A stretch of DNA of 64,000 nucleotides from Pseudoneobacillus sp042683745 (lineage in GTDB: Bacteria; Bacillota; Bacilli; Bacillales; Cytobacillaceae): contig NZ_JBHUJX010000036.1 in assembly GCF_042683745.1 (NCBI RefSeq), positions 1 through 64,000 of the forward strand. Direction: 5' to 3'. Position numbers and translations under genes: made by a program. Positions 10,278 to 18,560 of this stretch are shown piece after piece. How positions within the stretch are numbered: the stretch's first letter is position 1; every line of letters starts with the position of its first letter. The notes beneath the pieces were generated by a model that made no database searches, was not told the DNA's origin, and was given only the letters and a program-made list of their open reading frames with translations.

Positions 10278-10991
10278 TTATCGACTAAATAGAACCTTCA
10301 TTAGAAATAACGGTAGGTTCATTTGGCGTTTGATTCTTTTTGGTTCTTTCATTAAGCGGTATAGCCATTCTAGGCCGAATTTACGGTAGAAGGCTGGGGC
10401 GCGTTTGATTTTGCCTGAGAATACGTCGAAGCTTCCGCCGACTCCTTGAAAAACTTTGACATTTAATCGTGGCATATTTTCGCGAATCCATAGCTCTTGC
10501 TTTGGACTTCCTAAGGCGACGAATAAAATATTGGCGCCTGAGGCGTTGATTTTTTCCACTAATGCGTCATTGTCCTTCATATAGCCGTTTTCGTAGCCGG
10601 CGATATTCAAGGTTGGGAAGCGATCTTCTAGTTTTCGTTTCGCTTCTGAGACGACTTCTTCCTTCGCGCCGTAGAAAAATACGCCGTAGTTTTCTTCAGC
10701 TGCAAAGCGAAGGAGTCGTTCCATCATATCAATTCCGGTTACTCTTTCGCGAAGGGTACCGCCTTTAAGCTTCGATGCTAAAAGGACCCCTACCCCATCG
10801 GGAATTTGATAGGTTGACTCGTTAATTAATTCTTTCACGAGTGGGTTTTTATTCGCTGTGATGACTTTTTCCGGATTCACGGCAATGACCGTGGACTGTT
10901 TGCCTTCTTTAATACGAAAACGTAAGTCATCAAGAATTTCATCATAGGTTAAGGCGGATACGTTCACGCCTAAGTATTGTTCTTTTTTCAT
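10278..10991 (-). CDS. WecG/TagA/CpsF-family glycosyltransferase (ManNAc transferase-like)
   Basis: The 237-residue protein fits the GT26 family throughout: TVIAVNPEKVITANKNP (TagA-like Asn-Pro-Glu-Lys region), YQIPDGVGVLLASKL with the catalytic Asp, RVTGIDMME, FFYGAKEEV, and FVALGSPKQELWI near the C-terminus. TagA adds ManNAc to lipid-linked GlcNAc, an early committed step in wall teichoic acid and SCWP synthesis. Only 19 bp separate it from the upstream UDP-ManNAc dehydrogenase, so the two are probably one operon making a ManNAc/ManNAcA-containing polymer. The basic C-terminal tail (RLMKEPKRIKRQ...) suits membrane association. Teichoic acid versus SCWP is inferred from the nearby csaB and SLH genes. 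Confidence 0.9.
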   Translation of the reverse strand: MKKEQYLGVNVSALTYDEILDDLRFRIKEGKQSTVIAVNPEKVITANKNPLVKELINESTYQIPDGVGVLLASKLKGGTLRERVTGIDMMERLLRFAAEENYGVFFYGAKEEVVSEAKRKLEDRFPTLNIAGYENGYMKDNDALVEKINASGANILFVALGSPKQELWIRENMPRLNVKVFQGVGGSFDVFSGKIKRAPAFYRKFGLEWLYRLMKEPKRIKRQMNLPLFLMKVLFSR

Positions 10992-11010
10992 ATATATACG
11001 TCTCTGCTTT

Positions 11011-12288
11011 CTATTCCTGGATTGCCTTCAAGTTCAAGAGATTCCCAATTTTATGAACAGTTAGCTTCGCGTCATCTAAATTCGTACAGTTCTTCGTATC
11101 GAAGACGACTGGTGTTTTCATTGCTGCTAGGAAATCCTCAGATTTCATTGTTTTGAATTCATTATGATCCGCTAAAATGACGACAAGATGCGCCTGATCG
11201 ATTGCTTCTTCAAAGGAAGAAAGCGGGAATTGGACTTGTTCTTGTTGTACATGTGGGTCAAAGACGCGCACATCGAATCGTGGGTTGCGGCGCAGCATGT
11301 CAACGATTTCGATTGCTGGGCTTTCGCGTACGTCATCGATATTTCCTTTATATGTTAGGCCGAATACTGCGATTTTTGGTTCTTGTAGTTCGGATGTTAA
11401 TTTTCCAACCTGTTGGGCGACGAAATGTGGCATCGAATTGTTGATGTCACGGGAAAGCTTAATGAGTTGAGCTTCTTCTTTAGCTTTTTCAACGATAAAA
11501 TATGGGTCGACCGCTAAGCAATGGCCGCCAACACCTGGTCCTGGCTGGTGAATGTTCACACGTGGATGCTTGTTCGCAAGCTCGATCACTTTGTGTGCAT
11601 CGACGCCAAGGCGTTGGGAAATTTTTGCTAATTCGTTCGCTAACGCAATGTTCACATCGCGAAACGTATTTTCCATTAGCTTCGACATTTCTGCTGTAAC
11701 TGCTTCTGTTTCAATGACTTCACCAGTTACGATTGCACGGTATACGTCAGCCGCTTTTGTTGCTGCTTCTGGCGTTGTTCCACCGACGATTCGAGTGTTT
11801 TCGATTAATTCGATTAAAATTCGACCTGGAAGAACACGCTCTGGGCAGTGTGCCAAGTATAAATCTGTTTCTGTATTGAAGCCTTGCTCACGAAGGATCG
11901 GAGCTACGACATCATCCATCGTCCGTGGTGGGATCGTTGACTCAACAATCACGACATTGCCTTTTTGTAAGTAAGGAGCGATTGCTTTTGTTGCACTAAT
12001 CACATAATCGACATCCGCTGTATAGTCTTCGTGGATCGGTGTTGGAACGGCAATAATAAAGACATCCGCATGCTCCGGTGTTAGTGACGCACGAAGCTTC
12101 CCATTGTCAACGACCTCTTTTACGATTTCTGGAAGACCGACTTCCTCGATGTGGATTTCTCCACGATTTAATTTCTCTACGACACGTTCGCTTACATCTA
12201 CTCCAACAATTTCATAGCCAGCACGGGCAAAAATAGCTGATGTAGGAAGCCCGATATATCCTAAGCCTACGACACAAATTTTCTTCAT
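11011..12288 (-). CDS. UDP-N-acetyl-D-mannosamine dehydrogenase (WecC-like)
   Basis: About 425 residues of a nucleotide-sugar dehydrogenase. The NAD-binding Rossmann loop is at the start (CVVGLGYIGLPTSAIFA). The central domain has FRDVNIALANELAKI, the catalytic cysteine is in GPGVGGHCLAVDP, and the C-terminal UDP-sugar domain starts near AVFGLTYKGNIDDVRESP. It oxidises UDP-ManNAc to UDP-ManNAcA in two NAD-dependent steps, supplying the uronic acid for SCWP or a related anionic polymer. The frame is open further upstream to 12375, but ATG 12288 has a purine-rich ribosome site and aligns with the conserved N-terminus. It heads the small operon with the TagA-like gene. Confidence 0.92.
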   Translation of the reverse strand: MKKICVVGLGYIGLPTSAIFARAGYEIVGVDVSERVVEKLNRGEIHIEEVGLPEIVKEVVDNGKLRASLTPEHADVFIIAVPTPIHEDYTADVDYVISATKAIAPYLQKGNVVIVESTIPPRTMDDVVAPILREQGFNTETDLYLAHCPERVLPGRILIELIENTRIVGGTTPEAATKAADVYRAIVTGEVIETEAVTAEMSKLMENTFRDVNIALANELAKISQRLGVDAHKVIELANKHPRVNIHQPGPGVGGHCLAVDPYFIVEKAKEEAQLIKLSRDINNSMPHFVAQQVGKLTSELQEPKIAVFGLTYKGNIDDVRESPAIEIVDMLRRNPRFDVRVFDPHVQQEQVQFPLSSFEEAIDQAHLVVILADHNEFKTMKSEDFLAAMKTPVVFDTKNCTNLDDAKLTVHKIGNLLNLKAIQE

Positions 12289-12470
12289 TGGAAGGACCTC
12301 GCTTTTAATATAGATAGTTCTCAATATATAAATGATCTTATTATACTCTTCATTAAATCTTACATAGTATAACAAATTCCTTCAAACGTTGCACCAATTT
12401 CATTGAATGTGTCGAATGCTAGTGGTAAAATTAGGGTAGATATTGGAACGGAATTTCCACTACGAAATGC

Positions 12471-12584
12471 GAAGCGCCTTGATCAGCCCCGACAAGCAAA
12501 TGCTTCGTGGGCCCGGAAAGTCGTTCTTTGACTTTTTGGGCCCGCGAACATTTGACCTCGAGGGGCTAGGCGCTGCAGCTAGAC
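12471..12584 (+). repeat. Fold-back hairpin element, copy 1
   Basis: Outer helix AGCGCC/GGCGCT, middle helix AGCCCC/GGGGCT, helix CAAATG/CATTTG, and an inner stem CGTGGGCCC/GGGCCCGCG around AAAGTC/GACTTT. It lies between the dehydrogenase and lipoprotein genes and has no plausible coding content. Confidence 0.85.
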
Positions 12585-12721
12585 ACAAATTTGAACATTT
12601 ACAACATACGTATAACTTCCCTCATTTGTTTGGGTCTTTTGGAATGGTAAATAATGCGTTAGTGTAAGTATTTACCATTACTCTCGACTTTAATTAGCAT
12701 GGAATGTCAGGAGAATTGTTT

Positions 12722-14317
12722 ATGAAAAAAATGTTTTTTGCAGTCCTACTCGTTTTTCTGTTGGTCGCCTGTTCGTCCGAGGAAAAGGTGACGAATAAAG
12801 CATTGCCTCTTAAGAATGCTACCCTTCAATTAAGCGCACCCACCGCTTCCTTTCAAAGTGGAAAGAATGTTGACTCCAGTTTATTGCCTGTCTACCATGA
12901 CCATACATTTGATTACGACTTACTCGAGAATAAGAAAAAGGCTGGAAAAATGATTGTGAAAGTACGAGAGCTCGACAATGGCGATGAACTTGTATTTTTA
13001 CAATTAAAGGGATTGGCTGATAAAAGTATTTCAACAAAAGCTTCGTTGACTTTTAAAAGTGCGAATCGTGTCGAACTGATGGACTGGGACCAGCGGGCGC
13101 TGGAACGTCCGCACGACAATACGACCGGTGTCGATAAGGTAACTCAGCCGGTTGGCCTATTTTCCCTAAAGAGGTTTGAAAAATTGACGAGTGAGCTCGT
13201 GTTGAGTAAGCAGTATGTTTCTAGTAGTTTGGAGAAGAAGTACGGTGAGGGATTGATGAGTCAGATCCGTGTGTTGGAGGCGGAGAAGAAGAAGTATTCC
13301 GTGAGCCAAGGGGAAGATTCGGTGACGATTCAGTTTGATTTGGCGGCTGGGAAGGGTAAGCTGGTGGAGCAATGGTTTATGGTTTCTAAGCAGCCGTTAT
13401 TTTCTACTGGACAAGCTGTTCAGGATTGGGTCGATTTTCAGATCGATAAATATAAAGAGACGAATAGCTGGCTGACGGTTGGTGGACCGATGAAGAAGCT
13501 GCCTTGGTCGATTGAGCCTTTTTCAAGGGATGGCTATGGCCGAAATCTTGGCATGATGGTGGATCGTGAGGCGATTGATCGTTTTGTCGCTACGAAGGAA
13601 CGTTATTATTATAATTTAATGGTGAATACGGCGGCGGATTTGTATGAGTATCGTGCGGCTAAAGGGACACCGTTATGGGAGACGGAGTATACGAGTACGT
13701 GGGTGAAAAAGGCGTATGGGTTGAATGCGCCTTATGTGGATACGAGGCATAATGAGTTTATCGCGTTGTATTTGGCGAAAATTGGCGATCAGTTGAAGGT
13801 GCCTGAGCTGCTGGATGCAAAGCTGCAATACGGGGATTATTTGATTGAGCAGATTAAGATTGGGAATGTGATTAAGGCTGGAGATGGGCTGTTTATATCG
13901 GATTATTTCTCGCCTTACAGTCAGAAGCAGAAAACGCATGCGTCGATGAATCATGTGTTGGGCGGGGCGAATTTGTTGTTGGATTGTTATAAGCAGTCTG
14001 GGGATCGGAAGTATTTGGATGCAGCTGTGCGGATTCGGAAAGGGATTGAGCAGCTGGACGGGAAGTGGATTCGTGAAACGGGCGATCTTTGGTACCAGGT
14101 TAATCCTGATTTGACGTTTGCCGGGAATGATTATGAGCAGCTGACTCTTGTGGATTTACTGAATCATCAGCGGAAGTGGGAAGAGGTTGGCGGCGGTGGC
14201 CGGAGTGCTGTGATTGATAAGTTGATTCGATCGAAAACGGAGTATTTGTTAGGGAAGCAGGTCGTTTTGCTGGAAGAAGTGCAGAGGGAATTGAGTGAGC
14301 AGGGGTTTGGGTTTTAG
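12722..14317 (+). CDS. Lipoprotein with helical, epimerase-like C-terminal half
   Basis: A lipoprotein of about 531 residues: the signal MKKMFFAVLLVFLLVAC has a lipobox with Cys17, followed by a Ser/Glu linker. AGGAG 8 bases before ATG 12722 fixes the start. Residues of about 40-260 form an uncharacterised beta-rich region. From about 290 the sequence looks like an alpha/alpha-toroid (YEYRAAKGTPLWE, NHVLGGANLLLDCYKQSGD, GNDYEQLTLVDLL), reminiscent of the C-terminal domain of D-glucuronyl C5-epimerases. That resemblance is my inference and not a secure family assignment. It sits among polysaccharide genes, so a surface-glycan-modifying role is plausible. Its last 35 codons are repeated twice downstream as non-coding debris. 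Confidence 0.75.
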   Translation: MKKMFFAVLLVFLLVACSSEEKVTNKALPLKNATLQLSAPTASFQSGKNVDSSLLPVYHDHTFDYDLLENKKKAGKMIVKVRELDNGDELVFLQLKGLADKSISTKASLTFKSANRVELMDWDQRALERPHDNTTGVDKVTQPVGLFSLKRFEKLTSELVLSKQYVSSSLEKKYGEGLMSQIRVLEAEKKKYSVSQGEDSVTIQFDLAAGKGKLVEQWFMVSKQPLFSTGQAVQDWVDFQIDKYKETNSWLTVGGPMKKLPWSIEPFSRDGYGRNLGMMVDREAIDRFVATKERYYYNLMVNTAADLYEYRAAKGTPLWETEYTSTWVKKAYGLNAPYVDTRHNEFIALYLAKIGDQLKVPELLDAKLQYGDYLIEQIKIGNVIKAGDGLFISDYFSPYSQKQKTHASMNHVLGGANLLLDCYKQSGDRKYLDAAVRIRKGIEQLDGKWIRETGDLWYQVNPDLTFAGNDYEQLTLVDLLNHQRKWEEVGGGGRSAVIDKLIRSKTEYLLGKQVVLLEEVQRELSEQGFGF

Positions 14318-14471
14318 AGTTCATGTGGTTATGGCGTTCAGGACTTGGTCTTGGACGTTTTTTTGTGGGTTTTGGATTGCTTTTTTGGGGTGGTTTGGGG
14401 GATTGATGGGGTTGGGTGGGTTGATTGGTTGTGTGGAGGGTTTATTGAGTGGCTGACGGCACGGTGTGAGG

Positions 14472-14577
14472 TTCTATCGGACAATTGAAGCAGTCTATCG
14501 GACTGGAATGGAGTACTATCGGACAGATTTGGTCGGCTATCGGACTAGTTCACATTTCTATCGGACTTTGTCACAAG
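14472..14577 (+). repeat. CTATCGGACA 21-bp repeat array, locus 2
   Basis: Five units in 21-bp register, ending with the invariant terminal pair. It belongs to copy 1 of the triplication and lies 60 bp before the predicted toxin promoter. Confidence 0.88.
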
Positions 14578-14634
14578 TCTGGGGATTTTCGCCAATCGGA
14601 TTCGCAAAACAAGAACAAATGTTTGTATTTTGTA

Positions 14635-14664
14635 TTGAATGCATCGTTCGAATAATGCTATTAT
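14635..14664 (+). promoter_or_regulatory. Candidate toxin 1 promoter
   Basis: TTGAAT (14635-14640), 18-bp spacer, TATTAT (14659-14664). It is 62 bp before the toxin start, fitting a short structured toxin leader. Confidence 0.5.
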
Positions 14665-14726
14665 TGTGGTAACAACTACATAAGCAGGTGGGCGGTTTGC
14701 CATTTCCCTTGAAGGGAGGTGGATAG

Positions 14727-14828
14727 ATGACGACGTATGAAGCAATTATTTTGGCACTTCAATCTAATTTAGTTTTAGTTGGTGTCCTTACAATCGTTTT
14801 TTTAATCGTCGCAAACAAAAAGAAGTAA
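14727..14828 (+). CDS. Holin-like type I toxin peptide, copy 1 (TxpA/BsrG-like)
   Basis: A 33-residue peptide, MTTYEAIILALQ... then a hydrophobic helix (NLVLVGVLTIVFLIVA) and a basic tail NKKK. This is the layout of 'putative holin-like toxin' peptides (TxpA/BsrG/YonT group), which insert in the membrane. A strong AAGGGAGGTGG site precedes the ATG. The stop codon lies inside the hairpin that ends the transcript. A convergent promoter at 14962-14991 would make an antisense RNA over the 3' end, the known arrangement of Bacillus type I systems. Family assignment rests on size, layout and sequence feel; function is inferred. Confidence 0.78.
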   Translation: MTTYEAIILALQSNLVLVGVLTIVFLIVANKKK

Positions 14829-14873
14829 CTTGCCCATCCTGTCCTAAGGTTTACGGGCTGTTACTTCTTTTTT
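14817..14873. terminator. Bidirectional terminator at toxin 1 stop codon
   Basis: Arms AAAAAGAAGTAAC (14817-14829) and GTTACTTCTTTTT (14860-14872) have U-rich tails on both strands. The left arm contains the toxin stop codon. Confidence 0.75.
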
Positions 14874-14955
14874 AGTATTTCAGTAACCTTGGTAGCCGCT
14901 CACTTGCGGCTGTAGTTGGCTGATCAGATGTTCGCACATCTGATCTTTTTTAATT
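14817..14955 (-). ncRNA. Predicted antisense antitoxin RNA 1
   Basis: The minus-strand promoter is TTGCTT (14986-14991), 18-bp spacer, TATAAT (14962-14967). RNA from about 14955 would begin with the hairpin GATCAGATG/CATCTGATC and run leftward into the AAAAAGAAGTAAC/GTTACTTCTTTTT terminator. It would overlap the toxin mRNA 3' end. The promoter and both hairpins are kept in copy 2. Length of about 140 nt is an estimate. Confidence 0.6.
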
Positions 14956-15295
14956 ATTTCTATTATAAAGCAATTTATGTATTGGAAGCAATAGGCGCTG
15001 CATTCCTAAAAGAGGTAACTCCCCCCTGTCGAGCGCAGTTCTATGAGTGATGAGTGATTCAATTAAAAAGTAGTTGTATTTGTTGGGGAAACAGGTCGTT
15101 TTGCTGGAAGAAGTACAGCCAGAAATAAGTGGGCAGGGGTTTAGGTTTTAGAATGTATAATGACGACGTACGAGACTAGTTTTTCTACGCTTATTTGTGT
15201 ATTTAGCTTGCTTTTTTTGGTGGGGGTTGGATTTTTGATGGGGTTGGGTGGTTAATTAGATCGTGTGTGTGCGATGACCGGGTGGGAATGGAGTT

Positions 15296-15399
15296 CTATC
15301 GGACAGATTTAGTCGGCTATCGGACTGTTAAAGCGTTCTATCGGACACATTTGATGGGCTATCGGACAAGTTCACATTTCTATCGGACTTTGTCACAAA
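15296..15399 (+). repeat. CTATCGGACA 21-bp repeat array, locus 3
   Basis: Five units in 21-bp register with the invariant last pair; part of copy 2 of the triplication. Confidence 0.88.
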
Positions 15400-15504
15400 T
15401 TCGATGAAATCCAGGAGTTCTGCTAATAAAAAGCGTGATATTATTATGCTAACTACATAAGCAGGTGGGCGGTTTGCCATTTCCCTTTGAAGGGAGGTGG
15501 ATAG

Positions 15505-15606
15505 ATGACGGCGTATGAAGCAATTATGGTGGCACTTCAATCTAATTTAGTTTTAGTTGGTGTCCTTACAATCGTTTTTTTAATCGTCGCAAACAAAAAG
15601 AAGTAA
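15505..15606 (+). CDS. Holin-like type I toxin peptide, copy 2
   Basis: A 33-residue paralogue of the 14727 peptide with three substitutions near the start (MTAYEAIMVALQ); the hydrophobic helix and NKKK tail are identical. The ribosome site GAAGGGAGGTGG is kept, as are the downstream terminator and the convergent promoter. The leader just upstream also matches copy 1 (ATAAGCAGGTGGGCGGTTTG), but the region of its own -35 has diverged. Keeping the peptide intact while the adjacent duplicated lipoprotein tail has decayed suggests selection on the cassette, or recent duplication. Confidence 0.75.
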   Translation: MTAYEAIMVALQSNLVLVGVLTIVFLIVANKKK

Positions 15607-15738
15607 CCGCCCCTTCCTCACCTAAGGTTTTCGGGTAGTTACTTCTTTTTTTATGAATACTTAAAAATTTTAGGTTAGCCGCTCACTTGCGGCTGTAGTT
15701 GACTGATCAGATGTTAGCGCATCTGGTCTTTTTTAATT
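15595..15738 (-). ncRNA. Predicted antisense antitoxin RNA 2
   Basis: The minus-strand promoter TTGCTT (15769-15774), 18-bp spacer, TATAAT (15745-15750) is identical in layout to copy 1. The RNA would run from about 15738 to the terminator arms at 15595-15607 and 15638-15652, overlapping the toxin 2 mRNA end. Confidence 0.6.
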
Positions 15739-16101
15739 ATTTCTATTATAAAGCAATTTATGCATTGGAAGCAATAGGCGCTGCATTCCTAAAAGAGGTA
15801 ACTTCTCCCCTGTCGAGCGCAGTGCTGTGATGGATAGAGTGATTCGATCTATAATGCAGTATATAGTTGGGAAAACAGGTCGTTTCGCTGGAGGAGGTGC
15901 ATCGGGAATTGAGTGAGCAGTGGTTTTGGTTGTAGAGTTCGTATGGTTGTGACGTTCAAGGCTTGATCTTGGACGTTTTTTTGTGGGATTTGGATTGTTT
16001 TTTTGGGGTGGTTTGGGGGATTAATAAGGCTGGGTGGTTTAATTTGTGGTTTGGGAGGGTTTATTGGATGGGTCGGGAACTGTGGGCGGCATGGTGTGGG
16101 G

Positions 16102-16249
16102 TTCCATCGAACAATTGAGATGATCTATCTAACTGGAATGGAGTTCTATCGGACAGATTTGGTCGGTTATCGGACTGGAATGAAATTCTATCGGACACAT
16201 TTGTCAGCCTATCGGACAAGTTCATATTTCTATCGGACTTTGTCACAAA
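16102..16249 (+). repeat. CTATCGGACA 21-bp repeat array, locus 4
   Basis: About seven units; the first two have degenerated (CCATCGAACA, CTATCTAACT) and the last two match the invariant pair. Part of copy 3 of the triplication. Confidence 0.85.
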
Positions 16250-16261
16250 TTTGGATGGGAA

Positions 16262-16340
16262 ATGGAATTCAAATCGGCGTAATCAAAAAGAAGTAACCAC
16301 CACTTCTTCAAAAAGAAATGGACAGTTACTTCTTACTCTG
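16262..16340 (+). pseudogene. Remnant of a third toxin cassette
   Basis: Only the final toxin codons (ATCAAAAAGAAGTAA) and the terminator-like GTTACTTCTT arm remain. The start codon, ribosome site and hydrophobic helix are deleted. The hairpin may still serve as terminator for the convergent SLH gene. Confidence 0.65.
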
Positions 16341-16355
16341 CTGAATCAAGTGCGC

Positions 16356-18377
16356 TTATTTCGCTACAATCAGTTCGTCCACAAACGGCGAGTAAATATA
16401 AGCCTCGTCGTATGTGTGTGAGTCGGATAGTACTTTGTACCAGATGGATCCATCTGGTTGGGTAACGGAGTCGATGATAGCGACTGGGTTACCTGAGTTT
16501 TTGTAGGTAAATAATAAGTTTGATTTATCAACTGAATCAGGTGTTGTGCGAACGTTTAGGCTAGCTGTGTTGGTTGTTCCGATTCGGTATGTTCCGAAAT
16601 CCTTTACGCCTAAATATTTGTCGGCACGGTACATGTGGCCGGAAATTTTTTGGCCCCAGTATGGGTCGGATGCGTATTTCATGTTGAAGCCTAAGCTTTT
16701 GTTTCCTGTGACGCCGCCATTGAAAAAGCCACCTTGTGGATTGATGTAGTTTTTATTCAAATAGCGATTTGCCAGGGCATCGATACAAGCCATAGGCGAA
16801 ATGAAATTTTCTGCTGCATCTTCGTTGCTGTCGTATGCTTTAATGCCAAACAGATTGTTACGGTCTTGCGCGTATTTGCTCATTCCGAAGTCACTTTCGT
16901 GCATGGCCATTGCTAAGATCAACAATGCATTGATTTTGTGCTTTGCTTCTGCTTCTTTTACGACTGCGCCTAAGCCGACAATTTTGCTTTTTGTTGTCGC
17001 GTCTTTGTAACGTGCAAATGTCGTCGGATTACTTGTATATAATCCTTGCTTCTCAGCCAAAATATAATTAATGTATTGATCTAGTTCTTCAGCGGTATAA
17101 TTTGTTTTTGTACGAGCTGGCAAGTAATTAAAGTATTGCTTCTCTTTTCCTAAAACTTTACCGCCTGCGTCTGCAAATTCCGCTCCGTCCCAACTATAAT
17201 ATTTCTCCCCTGGTACGAAGAAGCTTGGTGCTAGTCCCATTGAATAGGAAACCGAGCTATTCGTTAACGGGTTGTAGATGGAATGAATTAAATCACGTGC
17301 GTTATTTGTAGAGTAATAGTTTCGGCCTTTTGCCATGGAAAGCGGCACTAATGTTACTTCGGTTTGCTTCACATATGCTGTCATACCAGCAACATTCACT
17401 TTTACGTAGTTTTCGGTCGCATCTAAATATTTCATTTCCTGCTGACCTGTGACGTAAGTGACATTATTTTTTAAACCAGCGTCGCTGTAAATCAGAGTTA
17501 AGGCTCGTCCGACATCTGGCTTGGAATAAACAAGTCCGGAAGCCATTTTAACGATTTTCTGGTCTAAAGTGACTACTTGTGTGTTGGTGTTTTTAATTGC
17601 ATTTTTGGCAGAGTCGAATGAATCGAATGGAGTTGCTTGATAGCTTAAGGCTCCATCTGTTCCGATTGATGCTATTTGATAGCCTTTTGCCCCTGTCCCT
17701 GGTTGGTTTGTTTCCGGCTTATCCGTCTCTGGATTTTCCGTACTTGGCGGTGCTTCTTTTATTTTTATAAGCATCCGGTTAATAAAAGCGGCCGCGTGGG
17801 CACGTGTTGCTGGTTCCTTTGGCGCAAAACGAAACGTCCCATCGGCGTTCGGGAAACCATTAATGATTTCATCCTTGGCATTTTTAGCTACAGCCATTTT
17901 AAATCCGGAATTTATTTCAGTCACATCGGAAAAATTCGCTGTCGCATCAGCTCGTTGAATTTGTAAATATTTAAACGCATTGTCCACCATTGCTGCTGCC
18001 TGCTCACGCGTAATTTGATCATTCGGACCAAACTTCGTTGCCGAGTAGCCATTGATGATTCCCACTGCTGTTGCACTGTAAATTCCCTTTGCTAGTTTGG
18101 AATTAACATTTACATCATTGAAAACAGGTGGTCCGTCAGGAAGTTTAAGTGCCCGTGTGATGAACGTGGCAAATTGGCCCCTTGTTACATTAACGTTTGG
18201 TTCATATACACCAGGCGCTGTTCCATTTAGGATGCCCTGCTCAATCGCGGCTCTCATTTCTGTCTCTAGTTTGATTCCTGTAATGTCGTCACTTTGCGCA
18301 AATGCGGTTGTATGGGGTAATGCTAAGGCACCGCTTAACATAAGTGAACAAACGAGCATATTGACTTTTTTCTTCAT
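16356..18377 (-). CDS. SLH-anchored endo-beta-N-acetylglucosaminidase with SH3 domain
   Basis: The 673-residue secreted protein has a signal peptide to about residue 28 (TTAFA) and three SLH domains (about 35-210, with NVTRGQFATFITRAL, QITREQAAAMVDNAF, PATRAHAAAFINRML). A Pro/Glu/Thr linker follows, then a region with SPOR/SH3-like repeats. The LytD/Atl-type glucosaminidase domain lies at about 450-590, with the likely catalytic Glu in LAMAMHESDFGMS. A C-terminal SH3b-like domain is at about 600-670 (TASLNVRTTPD). It cleaves peptidoglycan glycan strands while tethered to SCWP by SLH. It is a close paralogue of the next gene, so tandem duplication is likely. Divergence is spread over the whole length. 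Confidence 0.9.
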   Translation of the reverse strand: MKKKVNMLVCSLMLSGALALPHTTAFAQSDDITGIKLETEMRAAIEQGILNGTAPGVYEPNVNVTRGQFATFITRALKLPDGPPVFNDVNVNSKLAKGIYSATAVGIINGYSATKFGPNDQITREQAAAMVDNAFKYLQIQRADATANFSDVTEINSGFKMAVAKNAKDEIINGFPNADGTFRFAPKEPATRAHAAAFINRMLIKIKEAPPSTENPETDKPETNQPGTGAKGYQIASIGTDGALSYQATPFDSFDSAKNAIKNTNTQVVTLDQKIVKMASGLVYSKPDVGRALTLIYSDAGLKNNVTYVTGQQEMKYLDATENYVKVNVAGMTAYVKQTEVTLVPLSMAKGRNYYSTNNARDLIHSIYNPLTNSSVSYSMGLAPSFFVPGEKYYSWDGAEFADAGGKVLGKEKQYFNYLPARTKTNYTAEELDQYINYILAEKQGLYTSNPTTFARYKDATTKSKIVGLGAVVKEAEAKHKINALLILAMAMHESDFGMSKYAQDRNNLFGIKAYDSNEDAAENFISPMACIDALANRYLNKNYINPQGGFFNGGVTGNKSLGFNMKYASDPYWGQKISGHMYRADKYLGVKDFGTYRIGTTNTASLNVRTTPDSVDKSNLLFTYKNSGNPVAIIDSVTQPDGSIWYKVLSDSHTYDEAYIYSPFVDELIVAK

Positions 18378-18523
18378 TTTTTTCCCCCTAGTAGATTCAT
18401 TGTCGAAAACGTTACTCTTATTCTAGCAGATTTCGACACTAGAAAAAAATAGGTAGATTATTGTATTTCCTAGATTTTTGGAAGAAATGGTGGATTTCGG
18501 GGAAAATTAGTAGTTTTGGACTA

Positions 18524-18553
18524 AAAAAAGAGCTAACCTACCAAGGTTAGCTC
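18524..18553 (-). terminator. Terminator after the second glucosaminidase gene
   Basis: On the minus strand the stem AGAGCTAACCT/AGGTTAGCTCT is followed by seven T's, directly downstream of the 18561 stop. Confidence 0.9.
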
Positions 18554-18560
18554 TCCATTC

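Larger units (their letters stand above)
14200..16340 (+). repeat. Tandem triplication (about 0.8 kb units) of lipoprotein tail plus toxin cassette
   Basis: Three diverged copies start near 14200, 15036 and 15821; the anchor GTCGTTT-GCTGGA lies at 14261, 15095 and 15879. Each holds, in order, the 3' end of the lipoprotein gene (real in copy 1, debris in 2 and 3), a G/T-rich stretch, a CTATCGGACA array and a holin-like toxin region. Copy 3 keeps only the end of the toxin and its terminator. Confidence 0.85.

Noticed and set aside
9910..10389. 159-residue plus-strand ORF with repeated IGQ motifs
   Set aside because: It is the translation of repeat array locus 1 and runs into the antisense of the TagA-like gene.
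12443..12667. 74-residue plus-strand ORF before the lipoprotein gene
   Set aside because: Mostly the translation of a fold-back hairpin element.
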